Part shown: piece after piece, positions 1-7,724 of the stretch | Position numbering within the stretch: position 1 is the first letter of the stretch | Layout of the letters: each line of letters opens with the position of its first letter | Notes under the pieces: generated by a model | The model's input: only the letters and a program-made list of their open reading frames with translations | What the model was told of the DNA's origin: nothing | Database searches by the model: none | Position numbers and translations under genes: made by a program | From: an uncultured Ruminococcus sp. | Lineage (GTDB): Bacteria > Bacillota > Clostridia > Oscillospirales > Acutalibacteraceae | Direction: 5' to 3' | Length of the DNA stretch: 64,000 nt | Assembly: GCA_900539465.1 (NCBI GenBank) | Contig: UQCF01000006.1 | Coordinates: 62,001-126,000 of the forward strand

Positions 1-753
1 TATGGTGAATTGTCGGAAACATACACATCATATATTGGTGCAAAAGCATTTCGTGTGGGTGCCGGCGTATACGATGACCCATATATTTACATGTCTAGCA
101 TTGATAAGTATATCGGGAACAATGCCATCGACTATGGCACTCAAATAAACATAGGCAACAACTTGTATATCGTTAACGGAAGCGGAATCAAGGTCGAGGG
201 CAGCGACACAGGTTATTATGAATATGACGATGACGGATATGCGTATGTCGTAATACGCTCCGACGGCAAAGTTGAAAAAGCCCCTGCTTTTGACGAAATT
301 ATAAACGGTATGCTTGTTAAAAGAGACCGCGAAAAAGAATCCGTATCGTTTACCGACCCGACAACAGGCAAAACCGCAACATTTTCAAAATATTATCCTG
401 TATATATCGACACGGCAGGCAAAGATAATTTTTTGATTATGATTGAGGGTGCAGACGGCAAATATTATTACACTATTTTAGATAAAAACGGCAATATGCT
501 GTTTGAACCTATTGAAGGAACTAGGGGAGAGATTTACTCTGAACGTGCCGCCGGCGAAACATATGCAAGCGACGGCAGGCTCGTTTTACGCACAGACGAC
601 GGATATTCCGTGCTTGACTACACGGGCAAGGTCATAATTCCTGCCGGAACATACAGCTCTATAGACTCTTTTAACAGCGGAATTGCGTGGGCGAAAAATT
701 CTTCCGACCAATATGTCGGCATAGACGTAAACGGCAAGGTGGTTATCTCATAA
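1..753 (+). CDS. WG-repeat-containing protein, C-terminal part (5' end outside window)
   Basis: The reading frame is open from the first base, so this is the end of a longer gene; the first possible start codon in the window is a TTG at 10 and is probably not the real start. The visible 250 residues hold beta-rich units of the WG-repeat type, such as VLDYTGKVIIPAG followed by GIAWAKNSSDQYVGIDVNGK, and a second unit around LDKNGNMLFEPIEG. WG-repeat proteins are usually surface or cell-envelope beta-propeller-like proteins whose role is mostly unknown. No signal peptide can be judged because the N-terminus is missing. A G/C-rich hairpin with a T-run follows about 150 bases downstream. The family call is fairly safe; no function is claimed. 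Confidence 0.75.
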   Translation, partial: YGELSETYTSYIGAKAFRVGAGVYDDPYIYMSSIDKYIGNNAIDYGTQINIGNNLYIVNGSGIKVEGSDTGYYEYDDDGYAYVVIRSDGKVEKAPAFDEIINGMLVKRDREKESVSFTDPTTGKTATFSKYYPVYIDTAGKDNFLIMIEGADGKYYYTILDKNGNMLFEPIEGTRGEIYSERAAGETYASDGRLVLRTDDGYSVLDYTGKVIIPAGTYSSIDSFNSGIAWAKNSSDQYVGIDVNGKVVIS

Positions 754-900
754 AATCCGTCTGCGTCAAAAACATTTGACGTGAGAACAAAACGGGAGTA
801 AAATATTAAAGAGAAACCGCCCGCATTTTTAAAAATTCGGTATAAAACAAACTTCACCGCCCATAATAAACGGTGCGGCGCAAAAAGGATACATAAAATC

Positions 901-937
901 GGGGGGGGCTTCGCATTCGGCGCAGTCCCCCTTTTTT
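901..937 (+). terminator. Intrinsic terminator with G6/C5 stem between the WG gene and trxB
   Basis: The stem is GGGGGGCT (903-910) against AGTCCCCC (924-931), with one G-U pair, followed by six T (932-937). It ends just before the trxB ribosome binding site, so it can end the upstream transcript or attenuate trxB. Its loop, TCGCATTCGGCGC, resembles the terminal motif of the 195-211 bp repeat family found elsewhere in the window. Confidence 0.7.
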
Positions 938-948
938 AAGGTGAGAAT

Positions 949-1851
949 ATGACAGACGTAATTATTATAGGCGCAGGCACGGCAGGGCTCAGCGCCGCGA
1001 TATATGCCTGCCGCTTGGGCAAGAGCGTGCTTGTTTTTGAGAAAGAAATTATCGGCGGTCAGATAGTCTATTCAAACAGGGTTGAGAATTACCCGGGTAT
1101 AAAAGAGATAGGCGGCGCGGATTTTGCGAGCGGACTTTTTGAGCAGGCGGCCGACCTCGGCGCGGAAATTCGGCTTGAAAGAGTAAACGAAATAAAAAAT
1201 CACGGCTCTTTTAAAACCGTTGTAGCCGACGGCGGCAGTTACGACTGCAAGGCGGTTATAATAGCCTGCGGCGTAAAGAGCAAAAGGCTCGGCGCAAAGG
1301 GCGAAGAAGAGTTTATCGGCAAGGGCGTTTCTTATTGCGCTGTGTGCGACGGCGCATTTTATAAGGGCAAAGACGTTTTGGTTGTTGGCGGCGGCAACAC
1401 CGCTTTGCAGGATGCGCTTCTGCTCTCGTCATACTGCCGCAAGGTTTACCTTGTTCACAGGCGAAGTGCTTTCAGGGGCGAGCAAAAATCTGCCGAAGCA
1501 CTCAAAGCCAAAGAAAACGTCAGCTTTATTCTTGACTCTGTCATAACAAAAATCGGCGGCGAAGACAGCGTAAGCTTTGCCGAAATCGAAAATGTTAAAA
1601 CAAAAGAAAAAAGCACCGTTTCGGTCAGCGGAGTTTTTGTTGCCGTGGGTCAAAAGCCCGATAACGAAGCTTTTAAATCCGTAGCCGATTTGGACGAATA
1701 CGGGTTTATAATCGCTGGCGAAGACTGCCGCACAAAAACAGACGGTATTTTTGCCGCGGGCGACTGCCGCACAAAGGCGGTTCGTCAGCTCACCACCGCA
1801 GCGGCGGACGGCGCGGTTGCCGCGCTCGGAGCGTGTGAATTTGCAGAATAA
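949..1851 (+). CDS. trxB: Thioredoxin reductase (NADPH, FAD flavoprotein)
   Basis: It transfers electrons from NADPH through FAD and a redox-active disulfide to thioredoxin in the cytoplasm. The 300-residue protein shows the FAD-binding GAGTAG at residues 8-13, the catalytic C130-A-V-C133 followed by DGAFY, the NADPH-binding GGGNTA at 147-152 and HRRSAFR at 170-176. It has the late FAD motif with GIFAAGDC near the C-terminus. Family members are usually 300-320 residues, so it is complete. The start ATG at 949 is preceded by AAGGTGAG. The next gene on this strand is 280 bases away, beyond a repeat element, so trxB appears monocistronic. No thioredoxin gene is in the window. A ferredoxin- or flavodoxin-dependent variant cannot be fully excluded, but the HRR motif favours NADPH. 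Confidence 0.93.
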   Translation: MTDVIIIGAGTAGLSAAIYACRLGKSVLVFEKEIIGGQIVYSNRVENYPGIKEIGGADFASGLFEQAADLGAEIRLERVNEIKNHGSFKTVVADGGSYDCKAVIIACGVKSKRLGAKGEEEFIGKGVSYCAVCDGAFYKGKDVLVVGGGNTALQDALLLSSYCRKVYLVHRRSAFRGEQKSAEALKAKENVSFILDSVITKIGGEDSVSFAEIENVKTKEKSTVSVSGVFVAVGQKPDNEAFKSVADLDEYGFIIAGEDCRTKTDGIFAAGDCRTKAVRQLTTAAADGAVAALGACEFAE

Positions 1852-1871
1852 AAATACGGTCTCGGGGGGGG

Positions 1872-2066
1872 CTGTCGCATTTAGATGCAGAAAGCGTTTT
1901 CTTTGCCCCGAAGCTGTACTTATTGTACCGCGAGTGGGCAAAAAAGCGCTTAAAAGAGAAAAAGCAAAAGTAAAGCTGTAATCCGCATCGGTATGTTTAA
2001 ATACCGTTTGTTGATTATAGCTTTTTCTTTAATAATTTGCTCTTTGGTCTGCGCTAAATGCGGCAG
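1872..2066. repeat. Modular palindromic repeat, copy 1 (195 bp, MITE-like)
   Basis: The ends are imperfect terminal inverted repeats: CTGTCGCATTTAGATGCAG at 1872 and the reverse complement of CTGCCGCATTTAGCGCAGA at 2048-2066. Inside lie hairpin 1 (about 1891-1952, AAGCGTTTTCTTTGCCC against GGGCAAAAAAGCGCTT) and hairpin 2 (about 1966-2035). The apical stem of hairpin 2 here is CGGTAT/ATACCG. Two longer copies lie at 13825-14035 and 14057-14267. The flanks GGGGGG and TCCC extend the outer pairing. No clear target-site duplication and no plausible protein are seen inside. Confidence 0.85.
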
Positions 2067-2080
2067 TCCCTTTTTTACTA

Positions 2081-2109
2081 TTGTCTTAAAGGCTTTGTTT
2101 TGCTATAAT
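2081..2109 (+). promoter_or_regulatory. Sigma-A-type promoter for the glycosyltransferase gene at 2129
   Basis: TTGTCT (2081-2086) and TATAAT (2104-2109) are separated by 17 bases. They lie 15 bases past the end of repeat copy 1 and about 20 bases before the start codon, with AGAGGTGAG as ribosome binding site. It is a good match to the housekeeping consensus but experimentally untested. Confidence 0.65.
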
Positions 2110-2128
2110 ACTAAAGAGGTGAGCTTTT

Positions 2129-3184
2129 ATGTGCGAAACAAACGGCAAGGTCAGCATAATTTTGCCCGTATATAATGTGGAGAAATTTTTGCCCATATGC
2201 CTTGAGAGCGTGATACATCAGACCTATGAAAACACAGAGATCATTTGCGTTGACGACTCTTCGCCTGACGGTTCTGTGAACATAATAAAAAATTATATGC
2301 AAAAAGATTCGCGCATAAAGCTGATAAGCCAAGAGAACACGGGGCTTTCCGGTGCGAGGAACACGGGGCTTCAAAATGCCGAGGGCGAATATGTCATGTT
2401 CCTCGACAGCGACGACTGGATAGAACTCGAAACCTGCGCGGCGGCAGTTGAAGAAATGCAAAAAGAAAATGCCGACCTCGTGATGTGGAGCTATGTCAGA
2501 GAGTTCCCGAACGCACAATCTCCGAAACAGGTTTTTAAAGCCGACAGAATTGTTTTTGACGGCGAAGAAATGCGAAACACTCTTCACCGCAGAATCGCAG
2601 GGCTTAAAGACGAAGAGCTTTCGGACCCGAGCGATGCGGACTCGGCGGTCACCGCATGGGGCAAGCTTTATAAAACAAAAATTTTAAAAGAGAACGGCTG
2701 CAAATTCACCGACACTAAGCTTGTCGGCACAGAGGACGCGCTGTTTAACCTTGAAGCCTTTTGCCACATAAAAAAAGCGGTGTTTATAAACAAATTTTTT
2801 AATCACTACCGCAAAGATAACTCCGTCTCTCTCACAAGAAGCTACAAGCCGAATTTGTTTGATATGTGGCAGGAGCTTTATAACAGAATGGGCGATATAA
2901 TAAGCAAAAACACTCTGCCTTTTGAGGACGCGCTCGACAACCGCATTGCTCTGAGTATAATAGGTCTCGGGCTCAATGAACTGATAGACAAAAAAAGCGC
3001 AGCCGAAAAGATAAAAAAAATAAAATATTTTCTCTCTTCGCCGCGATATAAAAAAGCTTATAAAAATCTTAAAGTGCAGTATATGCCTGTTCACTGGAGG
3101 GTGTTTTTCACCTGCTGCAAGCACGGCAACGCCGCAGGTGTTTATGCGCTTTTGGTTTGCATTGATAAAATAATCGGCAAATAA
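2129..3184 (+). CDS. Family 2 glycosyltransferase (GT-A fold)
   Basis: It is predicted to transfer a sugar from a nucleotide-sugar donor to a cell-surface glycan precursor at the cytoplasmic face of the membrane. The 351 residues begin with the typical ILPVYNVEKFLPICLESV. The first acidic motif is at D42-D43 (VDDSSPDGS) and the metal-binding DSDD is at 93-96. The region from about 220 to 351 is a variable C-terminal part, ending in a hydrophobic helix rather than a clear membrane domain. The start ATG at 2129 has AGAGGTGAG upstream and its own promoter. A second GT2 gene follows after 12 bases, so the two probably form one transcript. Donor and acceptor cannot be read from the sequence. Confidence 0.88.
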   Translation: MCETNGKVSIILPVYNVEKFLPICLESVIHQTYENTEIICVDDSSPDGSVNIIKNYMQKDSRIKLISQENTGLSGARNTGLQNAEGEYVMFLDSDDWIELETCAAAVEEMQKENADLVMWSYVREFPNAQSPKQVFKADRIVFDGEEMRNTLHRRIAGLKDEELSDPSDADSAVTAWGKLYKTKILKENGCKFTDTKLVGTEDALFNLEAFCHIKKAVFINKFFNHYRKDNSVSLTRSYKPNLFDMWQELYNRMGDIISKNTLPFEDALDNRIALSIIGLGLNELIDKKSAAEKIKKIKYFLSSPRYKKAYKNLKVQYMPVHWRVFFTCCKHGNAAGVYALLVCIDKIIGK

Positions 3185-3196
3185 AAGGAGGAGCTT

Positions 3197-4117
3197 ATGA
3201 AAAAAACACTTACCGTCTTCACTCCGGCATATAACAGGGCATATTCAATTCACCTTTGCTATGAGAGCCTTTTGCGCCAGACCTGCAAGGATTTTGTCTG
3301 GCTTGTTGTTGACGACGGCTCCGAGGACGAGACTGCCGATTTAATTAAAGAATGGCAAAAAAGAGATAACGGTTTTGAGATAAAATATGTCTGCAAAAAA
3401 AACGGCGGTATGCACACCGCGCACAACACCGCCTATGAAAATATTGACACACTTTTAAACGTCTGCATAGATTCCGACGATTATATGACCGACGACGCGG
3501 TGGAAAAAATCGTTTCTTTTTGGCAAAAATACGGCAATGAAAAATATGCGGGAATCATTGCGCTCGACTGCACAAAGGACGGCGAAATAATCGGCTCACG
3601 TTTGGAGCATGACCGCAAAGACACCACCCTTTCGGGCTTTTATTCGCGCGGCGGCAAGGGCGACAAAAAGCTGATTTACCGCACGGACGTTATGAAAAAA
3701 TATCCTCCGTACCCCGTGTTTGAGGGCGAAAAATATGTTTCGCTCGCCTACAAATACAGCCTTGCCGACAAGGACTACACACTTTTGATAATGGATGAAC
3801 CCGTTTGCGTTGTGGAATACATGGCAGACGGCTCTTCGACAAATATGTTTAAGCAGTATTTGCGAAACCCCAAGGGCTTTGCTTTTATAAGAAAAACAGA
3901 CATGCAAACCGCCGGCAACTTTAAAGAGCTTATGCGCTGCTGCGTTCACTATGTTTCGAGCAGTATAATTGCCAAAAATAAAAACTTTTTAAAAGAATCG
4001 CCCAAAAAAGGCGCAACGCTTTTGGCTGTTCCCTTTGGCGCGGCACTGACTTTATATATCAAGAAAAAATCAAAAGGATTTATGAACGTGAACGGATTTA
4101 ACGAAAAGAAAGGCTGA
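3197..4117 (+). CDS. Family 2 glycosyltransferase (GT-A fold)
   Basis: This is the second glycosyltransferase of the pair. It starts VFTPAYNRAYSIHLCYESL and has the acidic pair D39-D40 in VVDDGSEDET and the metal-binding DSDD at 92-95. The 306-residue length fits a single-domain GT2 enzyme. AAAAGGAGGAG precedes the ATG. The stop lies four bases before the next start, so it is probably co-transcribed with the DUF1643 gene. It differs from the upstream enzyme outside the core motifs, so the pair is not a recent duplication. A role in capsule, wall polysaccharide or glycolipid synthesis is likely, but the substrate is unknown. Confidence 0.87.
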   Translation: MKKTLTVFTPAYNRAYSIHLCYESLLRQTCKDFVWLVVDDGSEDETADLIKEWQKRDNGFEIKYVCKKNGGMHTAHNTAYENIDTLLNVCIDSDDYMTDDAVEKIVSFWQKYGNEKYAGIIALDCTKDGEIIGSRLEHDRKDTTLSGFYSRGGKGDKKLIYRTDVMKKYPPYPVFEGEKYVSLAYKYSLADKDYTLLIMDEPVCVVEYMADGSSTNMFKQYLRNPKGFAFIRKTDMQTAGNFKELMRCCVHYVSSSIIAKNKNFLKESPKKGATLLAVPFGAALTLYIKKKSKGFMNVNGFNEKKG

Positions 4118-4121
4118 TAAA

Positions 4122-4736
4122 ATGCACATTCCGTCATCAACCACCAAAGAGATAGAGGTACTCTCGTTTGAGGACGCTCTGCGCGGCAGCGACAAAAAAA
4201 ATTACGACACGGAGAAGTGGCTTTATGTGCCGGATTTTTATTCGGAATACCGATACATACTCGCAACGAGAGGCAAAAATCCACTTGTTTGCATAGGTAT
4301 AAACCCCTCCACCGCCGAGCCGGATAACCTTGACAACACTTTAAAATCCGTTGAGAGAATAGCTCTCGGCAACGGATACGACAGCTTTGTTATGTTTAAC
4401 GTGTATGCTCAAAGGGCAACCAGCCCCAAGGATATGGAAAAAGAAATGAACCCCCTGCTCCACCGCGAAAACATGAAAGCATTTGAATATATCATGCGTT
4501 TAAGCTCCGGCAGCCCGAGCGTTTGGGCGGCATGGGGAACGATAATCAACGAAAGAGATTACCTTGCCGACTGCGTGCTTGATATGATTGAAATAGGCAA
4601 CCGATACGGCGCAAAGTGGTACACCGCAGGCAAACGCTCCAAAAACGGCGGTCATCCGCACCACCCGCTTTATTTAAAAAAAGATTCGCGTCTTGACGAG
4701 TTTGACGTGCTCGAATATTTAAAAAGCAGAAAGTGA
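4122..4736 (+). CDS. DUF1643 domain protein
   Basis: The 204 residues match the DUF1643 family: a central CIGINPSTAEPDNLDNTLKS block, a following FVMFNVYAQRATSPKDME block, VWAAWGTIIN, and a C-terminal YTAGKRSKNGGHPHHPLYL block. These conserved polar stretches suggest an enzyme or nucleic-acid-binding protein, but no activity is established for the family. It has no signal peptide or membrane segment and should be cytoplasmic. It sits between glycosyltransferases and a hydrolase-like membrane protein with very short gaps, so it is likely part of the same operon. The link may be only transcriptional. Confidence 0.82.
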   Translation: MHIPSSTTKEIEVLSFEDALRGSDKKNYDTEKWLYVPDFYSEYRYILATRGKNPLVCIGINPSTAEPDNLDNTLKSVERIALGNGYDSFVMFNVYAQRATSPKDMEKEMNPLLHRENMKAFEYIMRLSSGSPSVWAAWGTIINERDYLADCVLDMIEIGNRYGAKWYTAGKRSKNGGHPHHPLYLKKDSRLDEFDVLEYLKSRK

Positions 4737-4742
4737 GAGAAT

Positions 4743-5651
4743 ATGAATTATCTTGTTTCGGCGATTATAGTTATCTGGCTTGTTGCCGCGCTGTTTTTGC
4801 TTTTTGCGCTTTTGGTTTTTACCAAAAATTTTAAACAAAGCAAGCAGTATGAAAAAATATTTTTTGACTCCTTAAAAAACGAGAGTGAAGAAAAGGCGAT
4901 TAAAAAAGGCAGAGACTATATTTTGTCTTTGCCGTTTGAAGAGGTCCGCATTTTGGGCGCGGATGAAATTCCGCTTTACGGCAAGCTCTATTGCCCCGAA
5001 AACGGCGAGGGCGAAAAAACAGTTTTACTGCTCCACTCTTTCGGCAGCAGCGGTGAAATTGATTTTGCAAAAATCTTTTCATTCTACCGCGAAAAGAATT
5101 TTAACATTCTCATTGCGGACGAGCGTGCCTGCGGCAAAAGCGGCGGCAAATATTCTTCTCTCGGCGTTGCGGAAGGATATGACGCCGTGATGTGGTGCTC
5201 CTGGCTGGAGCTTAGATTCGGCACCGGCTGCGAAATCTTTATGCATGGCATAAAAGAGGGTGCGCTCGCCGCGGCGTTTGCAGGCACAAGAGCGGATTTG
5301 CCGAAAAATGTTAAGGGCTTTATCGCGCAGGAGCCGATAACAAACATTTACTCTTTTATCGAAGAAAAAGTAAAAAGCTCTTACGGCTTTTTATGCGGAA
5401 TACTTATGCCGATTATAAATATGTTTTGCCGCCTGCATATAGGCTTTGACTTGAGAGAGTTTTCTCTTTTTGACTGCATAGGCAAAATAAAAACCGACGC
5501 GCTTTTTATTTGCAAAGACCAAAAGGACACCTTTGATAATTTTAAAGAAAGCTTTAAAATATTAAACTTAAAAGACAGCGTTTATTCAAAAAATTCACAG
5601 GAAGAAATCGAAAAAAACATTGCCGAATTTATCGGCAAGTCAAACGGATAA
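4743..5651 (+). CDS. Membrane-anchored alpha/beta-hydrolase-fold protein with missing catalytic serine
   Basis: The N-terminus has one membrane helix (about 4-26). It is followed by an alpha/beta-hydrolase core: strand and oxyanion region TVLLLHSFGSSGE (about 93-105) and the family block IADERACGKSGGKYSSLG (about 124-141). Relatives of this kind carry a nucleophile elbow of GxSxG type (HGISMG). Here the equivalent is HGIKEG, with lysine at residue 171 in place of serine. The C-terminal acid/histidine region (FICKDQKDTF) lacks an obvious histidine. It is therefore probably inactive as a serine hydrolase, perhaps a scaffold or ligand-binding protein. It starts six bases after the DUF1643 stop and ends five bases before queH. 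The fold call is good; the inactivity is inference. Confidence 0.75.
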   Translation: MNYLVSAIIVIWLVAALFLLFALLVFTKNFKQSKQYEKIFFDSLKNESEEKAIKKGRDYILSLPFEEVRILGADEIPLYGKLYCPENGEGEKTVLLLHSFGSSGEIDFAKIFSFYREKNFNILIADERACGKSGGKYSSLGVAEGYDAVMWCSWLELRFGTGCEIFMHGIKEGALAAAFAGTRADLPKNVKGFIAQEPITNIYSFIEEKVKSSYGFLCGILMPIINMFCRLHIGFDLREFSLFDCIGKIKTDALFICKDQKDTFDNFKESFKILNLKDSVYSKNSQEEIEKNIAEFIGKSNG

Positions 5652-5655
5652 AATT

Positions 5656-6276
5656 ATGGAAAAGATAAATTATCAAAAAATAATGGAGGAGCAAATCGCT
5701 TCGCTCACGGGCACGCCGTCACTGCTGCTTCACTCGTGTTGCGGACCTTGCAGCTCTTATGTGCTTGAGGTTTTATCTCGGCACTTTAATGTTACGGTGC
5801 TTTACTACAACCCGAATATTGAGCCGTTTGAGGAATATCAAAAAAGACTCTCGGAGCAGCTGCGGCTGATAAAAGAGGCAGAGTTTAAAAAACCCGTAAA
5901 ATTTATGGACTGCGAGTGGGAGGAGGAAAAATTCCTCTCTGCCGCAAAGGGGTTTGAAAACGAAAAAGAGGGCGGCGCTCGGTGTGAAAAATGTTTTAGA
6001 CTGCGAATGGAAAAAACCGCCGCTTTGGCAAAAGAAAACGGCTTTGATTTTTTCACCACAACGCTCTCTGTCAGCCCTCACAAAAATGCCGCGCTTTTAA
6101 ACAAAATCGGCGAAGAGCTTTCGCAAAAATACGGCGTACCGTATCTTTTTGCCGATTTCAAAAAGAAAGAGGGCTATAAAAGGTCTATTGAGCTTTCAAA
6201 AAAATATGAGCTTTACAGGCAGAACTACTGCGGCTGTCTGTTTTCGCTAAATCACGAGAAAGGCGGAGAATTATGA
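5656..6276 (+). CDS. queH: Epoxyqueuosine reductase QueH
   Basis: QueH carries out the last step of queuosine synthesis, reducing epoxyqueuosine in the wobble position of tRNAs with GUN anticodons. It is unrelated to QueG. The 206-residue protein shows the family's cysteines: C28-C29-G-P-C32 near the N-terminus, CEKCFRLRM in the middle and YCGC near the C-terminus, as expected for an iron-sulfur cofactor plus a second metal. The block TTTLSVSPHKN is also typical. The ATG at 5656 is preferred over the one at 5620, because the latter lies inside the upstream gene and would add an unrelated leader. It overlaps the next gene by four bases (ATGA), showing translational coupling. No queCDE or tgt genes are in the window. 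Confidence 0.9.
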   Translation: MEKINYQKIMEEQIASLTGTPSLLLHSCCGPCSSYVLEVLSRHFNVTVLYYNPNIEPFEEYQKRLSEQLRLIKEAEFKKPVKFMDCEWEEEKFLSAAKGFENEKEGGARCEKCFRLRMEKTAALAKENGFDFFTTTLSVSPHKNAALLNKIGEELSQKYGVPYLFADFKKKEGYKRSIELSKKYELYRQNYCGCLFSLNHEKGGEL

Positions 6277-7616
6277 GCAAAAACAACCCTCACAAACTCG
6301 GCGCACGCATTTGGTTTAATCTTATTCTTTTCGGCTTTATGGGTCAGGTTGCCTGGGCGGTAGAAAACGTTTATTTTAACACCTACCTCTTTAACTACAT
6401 CGGCGGCAACGCAAACGATGTGTCAAAAATGGTGTCTTTCAGCGCGGTTGCGGCGGTGCTCACCACCTTTATTATGGGCACCTTGAGCGACAAGCTCAAC
6501 AAGCGCAAACTTTTTATCAGCGTCGGCTACATACTTTGGGGCTTCACCGTTGCCGTTTTTGCGTGGATCTCACGCGAGAATATTGGCTCACTTTTTCATA
6601 TAAGCGACAGCGCCAAGGTGCTCGCCGTAACTGTCAGCATTGTTATTATTATGGACTGCGTTATGACCTTTATGGGCTCAACGAGCAACGACGCCGCCTT
6701 TAACGCATGGATAACCGATGTCACCGTGCCCGAAAACAGGGGCGTTGCAGAGAGCGTACTCTCGCTTTTGCCGCTTTTTGCAATGGCGATAGTCACCGTC
6801 GCATTCGGCGCGGGAGTTTCGGCGGCAGGCTACCCGGCTTGCTTTATTGCGCTCGGCGCACTCGTTACGATTTGCGGCGTGCTCGGTCTTTTTACTCTTA
6901 AAGATTCACGAAGCGGTGAAAAAACAAAGAGCAATTATTTTAAAGACATTGTCTACGGCTTCAGACCCTCGGTTGTTAAAGAAAACAAAAATCTTTATAT
7001 TGCCCTTGCGGCAATGGCAATTTTTAACTGCGCCGTTCAGGTCTTTTTGCCGTATATATTCATTTATATTCAGCACTTTATGGGGCTTGATTTTAATAAC
7101 CTCGGCTCTGTTTTAACGCCCAAGGTCATTGCCGCCGCGGCTGCCGCCGTTGTTTTGGCGGTTGCGGCAATAGTTTTTTTAGGCAAGGGAATTGACAAAT
7201 ACGGCAAAAGCAAGTTTATATTTTTATCGGTAATTCTGTTTATTGCAGGTCTTTGCCTGACTTATTTTTCACGCACGCTCGCGCCGTTCGGCATTTCGGC
7301 TCTCATAATACTTTTGGGTTATGCTATGCTTATGATAGTTCTCAATGCCTCTGTCAGAGATTTCACGCCCGAGGACAAGGCAGGACTTTTTCAGGGTGTA
7401 AGAATGATTTTTGCCGTGCTCATTCCCATGGTTACGGGACCCTCGCTCGGCGCATATGTCACAAACCGTTTTGCCCCTTTGCACGAGGCGGCAACATATA
7501 TAAACGATTATAACGAGGTTGTCAATGTGCCCGTGCCGGAGATTTTTCTTGCCGCCGCGGCTGTTGGAATTTTCATAATAATTCCGGCAATCTTTTTAAG
7601 AAAAAAGCTTAAATAA
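6273..7616 (+). CDS. MFS/GPH-type membrane transporter
   Basis: The 447 residues form about twelve hydrophobic segments. The loop between helices 2 and 3 reads GTLSDKLNKRK, the major-facilitator signature. The N-terminus (WFNLILFGFMGQVAWAVENVYFNTYLF) resembles glycoside-pentoside-hexuronide carriers and related uncharacterised Clostridia MFS proteins. It should act in the cytoplasmic membrane as a secondary transporter, perhaps for a sugar or glycoside; the substrate is not readable. It overlaps queH by four bases and is followed by a strong hairpin at 7621-7680, which ends the operon. Confidence 0.82.
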   Translation: MSKNNPHKLGARIWFNLILFGFMGQVAWAVENVYFNTYLFNYIGGNANDVSKMVSFSAVAAVLTTFIMGTLSDKLNKRKLFISVGYILWGFTVAVFAWISRENIGSLFHISDSAKVLAVTVSIVIIMDCVMTFMGSTSNDAAFNAWITDVTVPENRGVAESVLSLLPLFAMAIVTVAFGAGVSAAGYPACFIALGALVTICGVLGLFTLKDSRSGEKTKSNYFKDIVYGFRPSVVKENKNLYIALAAMAIFNCAVQVFLPYIFIYIQHFMGLDFNNLGSVLTPKVIAAAAAAVVLAVAAIVFLGKGIDKYGKSKFIFLSVILFIAGLCLTYFSRTLAPFGISALIILLGYAMLMIVLNASVRDFTPEDKAGLFQGVRMIFAVLIPMVTGPSLGAYVTNRFAPLHEAATYINDYNEVVNVPVPEIFLAAAAVGIFIIIPAIFLRKKLK

Positions 7617-7620
7617 CCAT

Positions 7621-7680
7621 AAAGACTATAATCCATAAACGGCAGTGAAACAACTGCCCGAATGTGGATTATAGTCCTTT
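7621..7680 (+). terminator. Long hairpin terminator related to hairpin 2 of the repeat family
   Basis: The arm AAAGACTATAATCCA pairs with TGGATTATAGTCCTTT, and an inner GGCAGT/ACTGCC stem caps it; T residues follow. The outer arm matches the AAGACTATAATCCACA arm of hairpin 2 in the repeats at 13825 and 14057. It is therefore a terminator that shares sequence with the repeat family. It can act for both the plus-strand MFS gene and, less well, the opposite strand. Confidence 0.72.
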
Positions 7681-7724
7681 TGTCAACAGAAGCGTTAAGC
7701 GACTATCGCTTTCATCCGATAATA

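Noticed and set aside
1993..2175. 60-codon plus-strand frame across repeat copy 1
   Set aside because: It runs through the repeat hairpin and overlaps the glycosyltransferase start; the equivalent frame is not conserved in copies 2 and 3.
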